Source of the DNA: CAWGYQ01 sp963817395
GTDB lineage: Bacteria; Acidobacteriota; Vicinamibacteria; Vicinamibacterales; CAVPJW01
Length of the DNA stretch: 64,000 nucleotides
NCBI GenBank assembly: GCA_963817395.1
Contig: CAWFOC010000006.1
Coordinates: forward strand, 1-64,000
Direction: 5' to 3'
The notes under the pieces are model-generated. The model worked only from the letters and a program-made list of their open reading frames with translations, did not search any database and was not told the origin of the DNA. The translations under genes were made by a program, and so were the position numbers. Positions 19,264 to 30,154 of the stretch are shown piece by piece (position 1 is the stretch's first letter; every line of letters starts with the position of its first letter).

Positions 19264-20195
19264 GCAGTCGCTGGCGGAAATCGTCGATCGTCGAGCTCAA
19301 TCCTTCGGCCAGGTCGACGCGCGGCGTCCAGCCGAGCAGCGTGCGCGCGCGTGTGATGTCGGGTTGTCGCACCTTCGGGTCGTCGCGCGGGAGTTCGCGG
19401 TGCACGATGCGGCTCGTGGAGCCCGTCATCCGGATGATGGTGTCGGCAATCTCGAGCACGGTCATCTCGTGCGGGTTGCCGATGTTCACCGGATCGTTGA
19501 CGTTCGACAGCATCAGCCGGATGATGCCGTCCACGAGATCGCTGATATAGCAGAAGCTTCTCGTCTGCCGTCCGTCGCCGAACACGGTGACGTCTTCGTT
19601 TCCGCAGCGCCTGGGCAATGAACGACGGGACGGCCCGTCCGTCCTTGATGCGCATCCGCGGACCGTAGGTGTTGAAGATGCGGACGATCTTGGCGTCCAG
19701 CCCGTGATAGCGATGGTACGCGACGGTCATCGCCTCGGCGAACCGCTTGGCCTCGTCATACACGCCGCGCGGGCCGATCGGATTGACGTTGCCCCAGTAG
19801 GTTTCCTTTTGCGGGTGCTCCAGCGGATCGCCGTAGACCTCTGAGGTGGATGCGAGCACGAACTTCGCGTGCTTCGCCTTGGCGAGTCCCAGGGCCTTGT
19901 GCGTCCCCAGCGCGCCCACCTTCAGCGTGGGAATCGGCAGCTCCAGGTAGTCGATGGGGCTGGCCGGACTGGCCCAGTGGAGCACGTAGTCGACCGGGCC
20001 GTCGATGTAGATGTAGTTGGTGACGTCGTGCTTGATGAAGAGGAAGTCGCGTGTGGCGAGCTGGGTGATGTTGGCGACGTCGCCGGTCAGGAGATTGTCG
20101 ATGCCGACAACCGCATAACCGCGATCGAGCAACGCTTCGGCCAGATGCGAGCCGATGAAGCCGGCGGCCCCGGTGATGACGACTCGTGGTTTCAT
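19247..20195 (-). CDS. uxs: UDP-glucuronate decarboxylase (SDR family), frameshifted
   Basis: NAD-dependent extended short-chain dehydrogenase that converts UDP-glucuronate to UDP-xylose. Visible are the NAD loop GAAGFIGSHL, the signature HWASPASPIDY, STSEVYGDP, the catalytic YDEAK, and FNTYGPRM. The frame shifts near 19610, after which VFGDGRQTRSFCYISDLVDG and the C-terminal helices continue to the stop at 19247. The intact length of about 316 residues is standard. It is the last gene of the minus arm of the polysaccharide locus. Its substrate is the product of ugd at 27.1 kb, which supports the assignment over other SDR sugar enzymes. Confidence 0.88.
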
Positions 20196-20226
20196 AGGCA
20201 GGCGACCGAGCGAAGGGCAGCCGTGG

Positions 20227-21669
20227 TCAGAGGGCGTGCCGTTGGAAGAAGCCGCGGACCAGAGTCAGCCACATGATCTTCAGATCCAGGGACACCGACC
20301 AGTTTTCGATGTAGTAGAGGTCGTATTCGATCCGCTTCTCGATCGACGTATTGCCCCGCCAGCCGTTCACCTGAGCCCAGCCCGTGATGCCGGACTTCAC
20401 CTTGTGGCGCAGCATGTACTGTGGAATGAGATGCTTGAACTGCGCGACGAAGAACGGCCGCTCGGGACGAGGGCCGACGAGCGACATGTCCCCGGCGAGA
20501 ACGTTCCAGAGCTGGGGCAGCTCGTCGATGTCGAAGCGCCGGAGCAGCCGGCCTATCGGCGTGCAGCGGGGATCGTCGTCGCCGGCCCAGATCGGGCCCG
20601 ACTCGTCCTCGGCGTCGTCGTACATCGATCGAAACTTGAAGACCGTGAACGCCTTGCCGTCGAGGCCCATGCGTTCCTGGCGGTAGAACACGGGCCCCGG
20701 TGAGGTCAGCCGCACGATCAGGGCGACGAGGGCCAGGGGAACGGCGACCAACAGGAGCGCGATGGCCGACAGAGCGATGTCAATCGCTCGCTTGACCACC
20801 GCATTGACACCCTGCAGAGGCACGTCGTTGATATTGATGATGGGGATGCCATCGAGATCTTCGAGGCTCGCGCGGAGGGCAATGACCTGCAGCAGATCCG
20901 GCACGACCTTCACATCGACCATCTCGCGGCTCGTATTCTCGATGAGATTCACCGCTTGCATGTGCTCTTCGAGCGGCAGCGCGATGTAGAGATGGTCGGC
21001 GCGCTCGCGGTGCGTGATCTCGCTGACCTCGCTGAGCGTGCCGAGCAGCGGAATCCCGCGATAGGTCGGCCCACCGCCTCGGGCCGCCCGGTCGTCGAGG
21101 AATCCGACAATCTGATAGCCCAGCTCGCGATGCTCGAGAATGCGATCGGCGACGAGGCGGCCGAGCTCGCCGGAACCGGCAATCAGAATGCGCTTGAGGC
21201 CATGGCCGGCGCGCCACCGGCGCTCGAGCGCCTCGCGCACCAGCTCGCGCGAGGAATAGGTCAGGATGACGTTGAGCACGAGAAAGATCGCCCAGACGAC
21301 CTGCGAGACCTCGAAGGCGCCGCGGTCCTTCATCGGGCCAGTCACGAGATAGGTCTGCACATACAGCGTGCTGACGACGCCCAGCACCACCGCGATGATG
21401 CTGCCGACGAACACGGCGAAGAAGTCGTCCACGCGGGATTTGCCGCGGCGAAGACGGTAGAGGCCCTGAAGCTGATAGGCCAAGGGCACGGCCACCGCCA
21501 CGAACGGCAGGACGTTGAGGTACTGAGCGAGCGGGGGGACGCCCTTGGTCACCTCGATGAGGCCCGAGTCGAACCGGATGATGTAGGCGAGGACGAACGC
21601 GACCATGGCGAGCAGCGCGTCCGAGACGACATGAACGGCGACGAGCAGGCGATTGTGACGTCTGACCAT
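20227..21669 (-). CDS. Polyprenyl-phosphate sugar phosphotransferase (WbaP/WcaJ type)
   Basis: Starts glycan assembly by moving a sugar-1-phosphate onto undecaprenyl phosphate at the inner membrane. Residues about 10-125 contain four membrane helices, about 150-280 a nucleotide-binding-like fold (ILIAGSGELGRLVAD), and the C-terminal 200 residues are the catalytic domain. That domain has a re-entrant helix before SPGPVFYRQERMG, then FTVFKFRSM, RRFDIDELPQLWNVL and SLVGPRPE. The 480-residue length fits. ATG 21669 overlaps the stop of the upstream glycosyltransferase (ATGA). The donor sugar cannot be decided here; glucose or galactose is usual. Confidence 0.92.
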   Translation of the reverse strand: MVRRHNRLLVAVHVVSDALLAMVAFVLAYIIRFDSGLIEVTKGVPPLAQYLNVLPFVAVAVPLAYQLQGLYRLRRGKSRVDDFFAVFVGSIIAVVLGVVSTLYVQTYLVTGPMKDRGAFEVSQVVWAIFLVLNVILTYSSRELVREALERRWRAGHGLKRILIAGSGELGRLVADRILEHRELGYQIVGFLDDRAARGGGPTYRGIPLLGTLSEVSEITHRERADHLYIALPLEEHMQAVNLIENTSREMVDVKVVPDLLQVIALRASLEDLDGIPIININDVPLQGVNAVVKRAIDIALSAIALLLVAVPLALVALIVRLTSPGPVFYRQERMGLDGKAFTVFKFRSMYDDAEDESGPIWAGDDDPRCTPIGRLLRRFDIDELPQLWNVLAGDMSLVGPRPERPFFVAQFKHLIPQYMLRHKVKSGITGWAQVNGWRGNTSIEKRIEYDLYYIENWSVSLDLKIMWLTLVRGFFQRHAL

Positions 21670-22789
21670 CAATGGCGGGCCAGGACCTCGGAGACGAGAT
21701 TGGCGAACTCCGCGCGAAAACGGTCGCGGGAGAACCGACACGCATGCGCGCGGATCGCCGCCGGATCGAACGGCGTGGCCAGCACGCGCGAGAGACCTTC
21801 GGCGAAGGCTTCGACCGTGGCCTCGGCGACGAGCACGCCGGTGACGCCGTCCCTGACGGTCTCGACGGCGCCGCCGCGGGCGAGCGCGACGACCGGGCGC
21901 CCGCACGCCTGCGCCTCGACCGGGACGATGCCGAAATCTTCCTCGCCGGTCTGCAGGACACCGAGAGACCGGCGGTAGAGCGAGCGCACGGCCTCGTCGG
22001 TCTGCACGCCCAGAAACTCGACGTTCGCCCCGGCCCTGGCTCTCGAGCCGGGCACGTTCGGGGCCGAAGCCGACGATCTTGAGCGGAACGCCCACCCGGG
22101 CGGCTGCGTCTATGGCGAGGTCGATCCGTTTGTAGGGCGAGAGAGCGCTCACCATCAGAAAGTATCGATCGGACTCGCCGTCGCCGGGACTGTAGAACGT
22201 AGTGTCGACGGGAGGATACACGACGGTCGACCCGCGATTATAGTATCGGCGGATCCGGTCGGCAACATACTGCGAGTTGGCCGCGAACCGATCGACACGA
22301 CCTGCCGTGTCGCGATCCCACCGGGCAAGCCCGGCCATCAGGGGCCGCAGCACCAGATGTCCCGTCGTGCCCACCCTGTCGGGACCGAAGTACGCCGGGA
22401 ACTGATCCCAGACGTAGCGCATCGGCGTGTGGCAGTAGCACAGGTGACGCGCATGCCCCGGGTGCACGACGGCCTTGGCGGCGCAGTGACTGGTGCTCAC
22501 GACCAGATCGAACGAATCCAGGTCGAACTGCTCGACGACGAAGGGGTAGACCGGCAGGCAGTACCGGTAGTACCGCGCGATGCCGGGCAGACGGCTCACG
22601 AACGACGCGCGCGGCCGGCGGGCTTCGAGTGCGGCCGACACGGAGCCGGGAACGTGGACCATCGTGAAGAGAGGCGCGTCGGGGAACATCTCGCACAGTG
22701 CTTCGAGCACGCGTCTCACCGCCACGCATGCCGGTGAGCCAGTCGTGCACGAGCGCGACACGAGGTGCCACGCGCCCATCTCGGCTCAT
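21669..22789 (-). CDS. Glycosyltransferase family 4 (two frameshifts)
   Basis: GT-B enzyme, likely adding one sugar of the lipid-linked repeat. It starts at ATG 22789 with RVALVHDWLTGMRGGE, typical of WbaZ/mannosyltransferase-like GT4. The frame shifts near 22712 into VLEALCEMFPDAPLFTMVH and again near 22050. The donor-binding C-terminal region is then GVQTDEAVRSLYRRS, EEDFGIVPVEAQACGRPVVA and the Gly-rich helix. The mid-region (FAANSQYVADRIRRYYNR, VVYPPVDTTFY) is also characteristic. ATG 22789 lies just inside the end of the preceding glycosyltransferase gene, so the minus arm is one tightly packed operon. Confidence 0.85.
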
Positions 22790-23927
22790 GAGCCGTTCAC
22801 CACTTCGCGGTAAATGCCCCACACCCGACCGACGGAGCGCGCCCACGAGAACTCCTGGGCGCGGGCGAGTCCACGCTGCTTGAGTGTCTCGCGGAGGCCG
22901 GGATCGCCGAGCACCCGGATGATGCCGTCCGCAATGGCCTGCGAGCTGTAGGGATCCACCATGACGGCTGCGTCGCCGACCACCTCGGGCAGTGACGACA
23001 CGTTCGAGGTCACGACCGGGGTGCCGCTCGCCATGGCCTCGAGGGGCGGCAGCCCGAAGCCCTCGTACAAAGACGGGAAGACGAACGACCGCGGCGAGCC
23101 GGTACAGCACGGCCAGGGTGTCGTCGGGCACGAAGCCCAGGAAGCGAACGTGCTTGTGGAGCATGTAGCGGTGGACAGCCCGCCGAAGCGCCGGGTGCTT
23201 GGAGATTTCGTCGCCGATGATCACCAGCCGCAGATCGTCGAACCCGGCCTTGCGCACCCGATGGAACGCGTTGATCGTCCGCTCGAGGTTCTTGTGCGGC
23301 TTGACGTTGCCCGCGTACAGAATGAAGGGCCGGTCGAGCTGATAGCGCGTCCGAACCCTGGCCACATCGGCCTCTTCGGGCGGCTGATTGAACCGTTCGT
23401 CGATGCCGTTGTAGATGACCGTGATCTTCTCGGGCGCGATGTCGAAGAAGTGCAGGATGTCGCGCTTCGACGACTCCGACACGGTCAGCACGCGCGACGC
23501 GCGATGGGCGGCGGCCCACATCGACCCGCGCGCGTAGACGTACGCCAGGCGGTTCGGCAGATACTGCGGGAACATCAGGTGGATGCAGTCGTGAATGGTG
23601 ACGAGCGACTTGGTCGCCGTGAGCGGCGGCAGCACGTAGTGCGGCTCGTGAAACAGATCCAGCCGCGCCCGCGCGACGTCGCGCGGGATGGCGAGCTGCT
23701 CGCTGAAGGAATAGGGCCGGGCCGGTTCGGCGACCGCCCGAAAGTTCTCGCCAAACACCGGCGGCCAGCGAGACGTCCGCCGGACGGCAGAACAGCACGT
23801 ATTCCGACTCCCGATCGAGCCGCCCGAGGTGGCGGAGGAGGTTCCGGATGTAGGTGCCGATGCCGAAATCGTGCAGCTTGCGTGCGTCGATGCCGATGCG
23901 CATGTCAGGGCTCGAAGATGTGGTCAT
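22786..23927 (-). CDS. Glycosyltransferase family 4 (frameshifted)
   Basis: GT-B glycosyltransferase. It starts at ATG 23927, overlapping the upstream GT2 stop (ATGA). The N-terminal RIGIDARKLHDFGIGTYIRNLLRHL is the usual acceptor-domain start. The frame changes near 23770 and again near 23085. The second domain contains ILYAGNVKPHKNLERTINAF and YEGFGLPPLEAMASGTPVV with the conserved EGFGLPPLEAM motif. The intact length of about 380 residues is standard. Donor and acceptor sugars are not predictable from sequence. Confidence 0.85.
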
Positions 23928-24761
23928 GCGCCGGGCGGCAGCTTTCCGCGGACGGCCAGATACGTTCGGAGTGTGCCCACCCATCCGGGGTGGTGCTTCG
24001 CGTAGAAAGCCACCTGGCTGCGTCGATAGGCGAGGGCGGAGGTGTCGGGTGCGGCGGCGCGCGATCGGCCCCTCAGGTGCACGATCTCGCTCGTGGGCAC
24101 GAATCGCACGCGTTTTCCGGACCGCCGGATTGACGCAACAGAAATCCACATCCTCGCAGTAGAGCGCAAATCGCTCGTCGAACAGGCCGGCCGCGCTGGC
24201 GTCCGTCCGTCGGACGAGCAGGCACGCGCCGCTGACCCAGTCCACATCGCGCGGGCGGCTCGTGAGCCTGCGGACATAGGCTTCGGCACCCGGCAGCCGC
24301 ATCTCGTACGCGCGCCCCAGCATCTTTCGGGCGAGCTCTGCGAAGGGGCCGATCATCCGTCCGAACGAGATCTCGGATCGGCCCTGCTCGTCCACGAGTC
24401 GTGGGCCCACGGCGCCCACGTCCGGGCTCGACGTCAGCTCGTTCGCGAGCCGATCGATGGCCCCAGGCGGAACGAGCGTGTCGCCGTTGAGGACCAGGAT
24501 GAGCGAGCTGTCACTGGCGCGAATACCACGATTGTTGGCGGCGCCGAACCCGATATTCTCACGGTTTTCGATGACGCGTACGGTCGGCCACCGCGCCCGC
24601 ACGGCCTGCGCACTCCCGTCGCTCGAGGCGTTGTCGACCACCACAATCTCGTGCGAGATCGCCGGAGGCGACCGGTGCAGCGAGTCGAGGCACCGTTCGA
24701 GGTCGGGCCGGGCGTTGTAGCTGACGATGACGATGGCGAGATCGACGCGCCTGTCGCTCAT
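23924..24761 (-). CDS. Glycosyltransferase family 2 (frameshifted near the C-terminus)
   Basis: GT-A inverting transferase resembling rhamnosyltransferases (WbbL-like). The nucleotide-binding start is AIVIVSYNARPDLERCLDSL, followed by VVVDNASSDGS, the metal-binding region LVLNGDTLVPPG in place of a strict DxD, and the acceptor segment WVSGACLLVRR and DERFALYCEDVDFC. Near 24135 the frame shifts and the C-terminal FVPTSEIVHLRG part continues to 23924. The intact protein would have about 279 residues. ATG 24761 follows the neighbouring glycosyltransferase stop by three bases. Confidence 0.85.
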
Positions 24762-24764
24762 CCC

Positions 24765-25848
24765 TCAGCCCGCAGCATGGATGAGGGCCTCGAGCGTTTC
24801 ACGGCCCGCCCGCTCCCACGAATACCGGCTGAGCACCGCCGGGGCATGTTCCAGGAGCGCGGTGCGCTCGCCCTCGTCGACGAGCAGGCGCTCCAGCGCT
24901 GGAGCAACCGTCGAAACCCGCGTATCAGGCACGTAGCAGGCCGCCGCGCCGCAGATCTCGCGCGCGGTCGGCGTGTCGAGCAGCACCGGGGCGACTCCGG
25001 CTGCAAGGGCCTCGAGCGGCGTCAGTCCGAAGCCTTCGTATTCGGACAGGAACGCGAAGACTCGTGCGCGGCGGTACAAGTTGGCCAGAAGACCCTCGTC
25101 CACGTAGTCGTAGAGCCGAACACGGTCGCCGAATTCCTGACGCCCCGCGACTGCGGCAAGATTCTGCCGCGGATAGGTCCGATTGTCACCGACGATGGCC
25201 AGCGACGCGCGAGGATGGCGCCGAGCGACGGCGCCGAACGCCTCGATGAGCTCGAGCACATGCCGACGGTTGAAGATCGATCCCACATAGAGCACGAGGG
25301 GCTCTGTTTCTACGAGAAGCCCGTCGGACGGGTCGGCCGGACGGGGCAAGCCGTTGTACACCCGCCGGACCATATCGGGCGCAACACCGAGGCGCCGGAC
25401 GATCTCCGCCTTTCGAAAAATCAGAAACCGTCAGTACCGTGTGCGCCCGTTGCGCCGAGAGTCGGGTCATCGTGCGACGGCGGAGGCCTTCGCGCCAGCC
25501 GAACCATTCTGGATGCGCGCAGAACGAGACATCGTGCACGGTGAGGACCACCGGTGCCCTGAGTCGCAGGGGAGCCGTGTAACCTGGCGCGAAGAAGACA
25601 TCGAGCGCGCGGCGGTTGGCCGCGGAGGTGAGATTGAACTGTTCCCACCAGAGATCGCCGGAGCCGGCCGCCACGATCACCTCTCCCGGCAAGCCATCGG
25701 GCTTCCTCATCGGCCTCGGCGAAAACAACGTGAATTCGTGTGCCCCGGCCTCGCCCAGCGTGCTCCAGGATTCGAGGAGACCGGTCAGATACCGGCCAAG
25801 TCCGGTGGGCCTTCCGGTGAGCTCGCGTGCATCGATGCCGATTCTCAC
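24765..25848 (-). CDS. Glycosyltransferase family 4 (one frameshift)
   Basis: GT-B enzyme starting at GTG 25848 with RIGIDARELTGRPTGLGRY; the GTG overlaps the previous stop (GTGA). A one-base excess near 25419 breaks the frame right after HTVLTVSDFSK. In the second frame the donor domain has LVLYVGSIFNRRHVLELIEAF and SEYEGFGLTPLEALAAG, the conserved EGFGLTPLEA signature. The total of about 360 residues is normal. It is one of four GT4 enzymes in this arm, so the glycan repeat is probably at least a tetra- or pentasaccharide. Confidence 0.86.
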
Positions 25849-26985
25849 GGAGCCGGCTCCCCGCGCGCACGTCTCGCCCGATGGTCCATCGCGTGCTCGA
25901 ACGCGTCGTGAAGGAGACGTGCCGAGGACGCCCACGAAAACTGACGGGCTCTCAACAGGCCCTTTCCTGAGCAGGCGGCAGCCAGCGCGTCATCGGCAAG
26001 CAGCCGCTCGAGCGCGCTCGCAAGAGCCGTAGGGCTCGTCGGGTCGAACACGATACCCGCGTCTCCAACAAGTTCTGGCAGGGCGCCGCGATCGGACACA
26101 AGGGTCGGGACGCCGAGCGACATGGCCTCGAGCACCGGCAGGCCGAACCCTTCGTCCAGCGACGGCTGCACCAGGAATCGTGCGCCCTCGAAGAGCTCCT
26201 GCCGGTGCTCGGCCGGCACGTACCCGACGTGCTCGACAAGGCCGGCCAACGGTGGCTCGGCGATGAGCTTCAGCCAGGGAATGGAGGCCTTCGTGCCCAG
26301 TCCCGCGAGCACCAGCCGCGGAGGCTGGCAGCGTCCGGCAAGTACACGGTACGCGTCGAGCAGCACGCCAATGTTCTTGCGCGGTTCGAGCGTGCCCAGA
26401 AAGAGCGCATAACCTTCACCAGGCGCCGGGCGGGCGACTCTTTGACGCCATGCCGGCGAGCCCGGCGGGCAGATCGAGATGCGCTCGGCGGCCACGCCGA
26501 GGCGCCGCTCGACTTCACGCGCCGTGTAACGCGAGGGCACGACGATTCGATCCGCACGGTGCGCGTGGGCGCGCGTGAGCACGGGATAGTCGCGCCGAAT
26601 CTCAGCCCTGGTCCGGTCCGGATGATCGAGGAAGTCGAGGTCGTGGATGGTGACGACCTGCGCCGCGTGGCTGCTCGGCAGCAGCAGCGGGTGGAAGGAA
26701 TGAACGACGTCGTAGCGCATGCCCGTGAGCCGTTCAATCGAGGGCCACTCCGCCCGATGCCACAACAGATTCAGCACCTTCACCGGAATCTTCAGATCGA
26801 TGATGGCAGCGCCGGGGAGATCGGCCCTGCGCCGCCGAGGGTACCCGGTTCTTCCACGAACTGGAGAAGGCCGTGATCGAGTCGCCCGTGTTGGCGACAG
26901 CGAGTTCACGGATGAGCTGGTGGGTGTATTCCCCGACACCCGTTCGCTCGTGAAGCGCCGGCCGATAATCCATGAGAACGCGCAT
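25845..26985 (-). CDS. Glycosyltransferase family 4, first gene of the minus arm (one frameshift)
   Basis: GT-B glycosyltransferase. The N-terminus MRVLMDYRPALHERTGVGEYTHQ begins at ATG 26985; ATG 27000 in frame is possible. The frame shifts near 26830, after which VHSFHPLLLP, VVTIHDLDFLDHPDRTRAE, GTLEPRKNIGVLLDAY and DEGFGLPVLEAMSLGVPTLVS follow, ending at 25845. The EGFGLPVLEAM motif and the RKN donor contacts fit the GT4 family. It leads the minus-strand operon and is divergent from ugd; the shared 160-base gap probably carries promoters for both arms. Confidence 0.86.
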
Positions 26986-27065
26986 GGCGAAGCTCTTCAT
27001 GCTACCGCACGCCGGACGATACGCGAGGCCGCTTGATCGACCGCAACTCGTTTGTAGTCAATATG

Positions 27066-27094
27066 TTGACAGCCATGAATCGATGTGTTAGCGT
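27066..27094 (+). promoter_or_regulatory. Candidate sigma-70 promoter for ugd-galE
   Basis: A perfect TTGACA (27066-27071) and a TAGCGT box (27089-27094, matching the conserved T, A and last T) are 17 bases apart. The predicted start near 27101 leaves a leader of about 46 bases before ugd. This stretch is noticeably more AT-rich than the coding DNA around it. Confidence 0.5.
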
Positions 27095-27146
27095 TGCAAA
27101 CTTTGCTCGGCTCGCCGTGGTTCGAGATGCCGGGAGAGCGTCGCGC

Positions 27147-28442
27147 ATGAAGATTGCGGTCGTTGGAACGGGCTACGTGGGCCTCGTCCTCGGTGCCTGT
27201 CTGGCCGAGAACGGCCACGATGTGCTGTGCGTCGACAAGGACGTGGCGAAGATTCGCTCGTTGCGTCGCGGCCGCATGCCCATCTACGAGCCAGGGCTCG
27301 AAGAAATGGTCCGGCGCAATCAGGCCGAGGGGCGCCTGAGCTTCACCAATGTGCTGGGCAAGGCCGTCCGCAGCTCAACGATTGTTTTCATCGCCGTCGG
27401 CACTCCGCAGGGCGAAGATGGATCCGCCGACCTGCAGCACGTGCTCTCGGTGGCGAGGGATATCGGCCGCGCGATGAACGGCTACAAGGTGATCGTGAAC
27501 AAGAGCACCGTGCCCGTCGGGACGGCGGTCCGGGTGCGCGAGGTCGTCCGCCGTGAAGCGACACATCCGTTCAGCGTCGTCAGCAATCCGGAGTTTCTCA
27601 AGCAAGGCGCCGCGGTGGAAGACTTCCTGAAGCCCGATCGCGTGGTCGTGGGCGCCGAGGACCCCAGAGCCACGGAAGCTCATGCTCGATCTCTACGCCC
27701 CCTTTACGCGAACTGGCGCACCGATCCTCGTCATGGACTGCGCCAGCGCCGAGCTGTCCAAATATGCTGCCAACGCCCTGCTGGCCTCACGGATTTCTTT
27801 CATGAACGAGATCGCCAACGCGTGCGAGCTCCTGGGCGCCGACGTGGACGAGGTCCGGCGCGCCATGGGATCCGATCGGCGGATTGGCTCCTCGTTTCTG
27901 TTCCCGGGCGTCGGCTATGGCGGCAGTTGCTTTCCCAAGGACGTGAAAGCGCTGCTGAAATTCACCGCTGACAAGGGCTACGACTTCCAGATCCTGCGCG
28001 CGGTCGAGGCGTGAACACCTCACAGAAGCAGCGGCTCGTCGACAAGATGGAGGCACACTTCGGTCAACTGAAGGGGCGGACCATTGCCATTTGGGGACTG
28101 GCCTTCAAGCCGCGCACCGATGACATGCGCGAGGCGCCGGCCATTGCCATCATCAACCGGCTCCTCGCACTTGGCGCGCGCGTCCAGGCCTATGATCCGC
28201 AGGCGGAAGAGGTGGCGCGCCGGCTGTTCGGCTCGCGCATCAGCCTGGCGCGCAAGAGCTACGAGGCGCTCAAGGGAGCCGATGCCCTTGCCATCGTGAC
28301 CGAGTGGAACGAGTTTCGCGAGCCGGACTTCGCGAAAATGCGGAAGCTGATGCGCGCGCCGGTCATCTTCGACGGGCGCAACATCTATTCGCCGGCGCAA
28401 TTGAGGGCGCTCGGCTTCGCGTACTTCTCCATCGGGCGCTAG
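27147..28442 (+). CDS. ugd: UDP-glucose 6-dehydrogenase (two frameshifts)
   Basis: Oxidises UDP-glucose twice with NAD to give UDP-glucuronate. A GGGAGAG ribosome-binding site precedes ATG 27147. Visible are the NAD loop VGTGYVGLVLGACLAENGH, VGTPQGEDG, NKSTVPVGTA, SNPEFLKQGAAVEDF, the catalytic-cysteine region GVGYGGSCFPKDVKAL, and the C-terminal UDP-binding GLAFKPRTDDMREAP. The frame shifts near 27670 and again near 28012, where one missing G turns the expected Val codon into TGA. The intact length is about 432 residues. It overlaps galE by one base and supplies the substrate for uxs. Confidence 0.93.
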
Positions 28443-29460
28443 TGGACGCCATCCTCGTCACCGGCGGCGCTGGATACATCGGCAGCCACACGGTCAAAGC
28501 GCTCCGTCAGTCGGGTTACAAGGTGGTGGTCGTCGACGACCTGTCGGCCGGCCACCGTGAATCAATCGGGGATGCGGCCTTCGTGCGTGGCGACCTGCGC
28601 GACACGGCGCTTCTGCGCCGCACGATCGCCGGACACGAGGTGACCGCCGTCATCCACTTTGCGGCGCTGGCATCGGTGGGCGAGTCGGTACGGAGTCCGA
28701 CCACCTACTATTCGAACAACGTCGGCGGCACGCTGGCGCTGCTCGAGGCGATGGTTCAGGAGCGCGTGGAGCGGCTCGTGTTTTCCTCGACGTGTGCCGT
28801 CTATGGCGAGCCGCAGGAGACGCCCATTCTCGAATCGCACCCGAAGGCACCGATCAATGCCTACGGGGAGTCCAAGCTGGTCGTCGAGCGGGCGCTCCCG
28901 CACTACGGCCGCGCCTACGGGCTGCGGTCCATTGCCCTGCGTTACTTCAACGCCGCAGGGGCCGATCCGGACGGCGAGCTGGGAGAGGACCATGAGCCGG
29001 AGCTTCATCTGATTCCGCGCGCGATTCGCGCGGCTATGGGCGTGGCCAGTCTCGAGGTGCACGGTAACGGACTATCCCACGCCGGACGGGACGTGTCTGC
29101 GTGACTACATCCATGTCACGGATCTGGCCGACGCCCACGTGCTGGCGCTGGGGCGCCTGACCCGGGAGCCGGATCTGACGACGGCCTACAATCTGGGCAA
29201 CGGTCGGCCGTACTCGGTGCTGGAGGTGTTGGCCAGTGTCGAGCGCGCGCTTGGACCGACCGGTGCCTTACACGATTGGCCCGAGGCGCGACGGCGACCC
29301 GGCGGTGCTCTTCGCGAGCAGCCAGAAGGCGCGGTCGGAGCTGGGCTGGTCGCCGCGCTTTCCGGAGCTGGCGACCATTGTCGATACCGCGTGTCGCTGG
29401 CATCTCGTCCACCCTCGCGGCTATCTCACCGAGTGCAAGACTGATGGCCAACGAGCATAA
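28442..29460 (+). CDS. galE: UDP-glucose 4-epimerase (two frameshifts)
   Basis: Interconverts UDP-glucose and UDP-galactose. The GTG start at 28442 overlaps the ugd stop. The NAD motif GGAGYIGSHT, the SSTCAVYG strand, YGESK with catalytic Tyr and Lys, and ALRYFNAAGADPDGELGEDH are all GalE hallmarks. An extra base near 29070 moves the frame before DYPTPDGTCLRDYIHVTDLA, and a second shift near 29262 precedes YTIGPRRDGDPAVLFAS. The intact length of about 339 residues is normal. Its end overlaps the next gene by 17 bases. Confidence 0.92.
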
Positions 29461-30154
29461 GGTCATCTCCGATCCGCTCCTCTCGGTCGTGATGCCGGTG
29501 TTCAACGAGCACACCACGATCGACGAGATTGTGAGTCGCGTGATGGCGGTGCCACTCCGTATCCAACTGATCGTGGTGGACGACGGGTCGACGGACGGGA
29601 CGCGCGACCGATTGTCGGAGCTTCAGCGACGGCATGGCTTCACGCTCATCCTCCAGCCGCGCAACCAGGGCAAGGGAGCCGCGCTCAGACGCGGCTTCGA
29701 GGAAGTCACCGGGGATGTCGTGCTCATTCAAGACGCCGATCTCGAGTACTCCCCGGAGGAGTATCCACAGCTCATCGAGCTCATCTGTCAGGGCCGGGCG
29801 GACGTCGTGTACGGATCCAGGTTTCTCGGGCGCCATCGCGTCTTCCTCTTCACGCATTACGCCGGGAACCGTCTGCTCACCATGGTCACCAACGTGCTCT
29901 ACAACACGACGCTCACGGACATGGAGACGTGTTTCAAGGTGATGCGCACGGACGTGCTGCGATCGTTCACCCTGCGGTCGGACAGCTTCGGAATCGAGCC
30001 TGAGCTGACGGCGAAGATCTTCAAGCGCAGGTACCGCGTGTACGAGGTCCCGATTACCTACGACGGACGCGGGTACGACGACGGCAAGAAAATCACGTGG
30101 CGTGACGGCGTGGTCGCCCTGGGTGTGTTGCTGAAATATCGATTCACCGAGTGA
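29444..30154 (+). CDS. Glycosyltransferase family 2, dolichol-phosphate mannosyltransferase-like
   Basis: GT-A enzyme that probably loads a sugar onto a polyprenyl phosphate or a lipid-linked intermediate. It has VVMPVFNEHTTIDEIVSRV, VVDDGSTDGT, the Gly-rich NQGKGAALRRGF, the metal-binding IQDADLEYSPEEYPQL and YGSRFLG. It is 236 residues with no C-terminal membrane helices, as in DPM1-type enzymes. ATG 29444 lies inside the end of galE; its stop overlaps the start of the ABC exporter (GTGA), so the pair is coupled. Confidence 0.9.
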   Translation: MANEHKVISDPLLSVVMPVFNEHTTIDEIVSRVMAVPLRIQLIVVDDGSTDGTRDRLSELQRRHGFTLILQPRNQGKGAALRRGFEEVTGDVVLIQDADLEYSPEEYPQLIELICQGRADVVYGSRFLGRHRVFLFTHYAGNRLLTMVTNVLYNTTLTDMETCFKVMRTDVLRSFTLRSDSFGIEPELTAKIFKRRYRVYEVPITYDGRGYDDGKKITWRDGVVALGVLLKYRFTE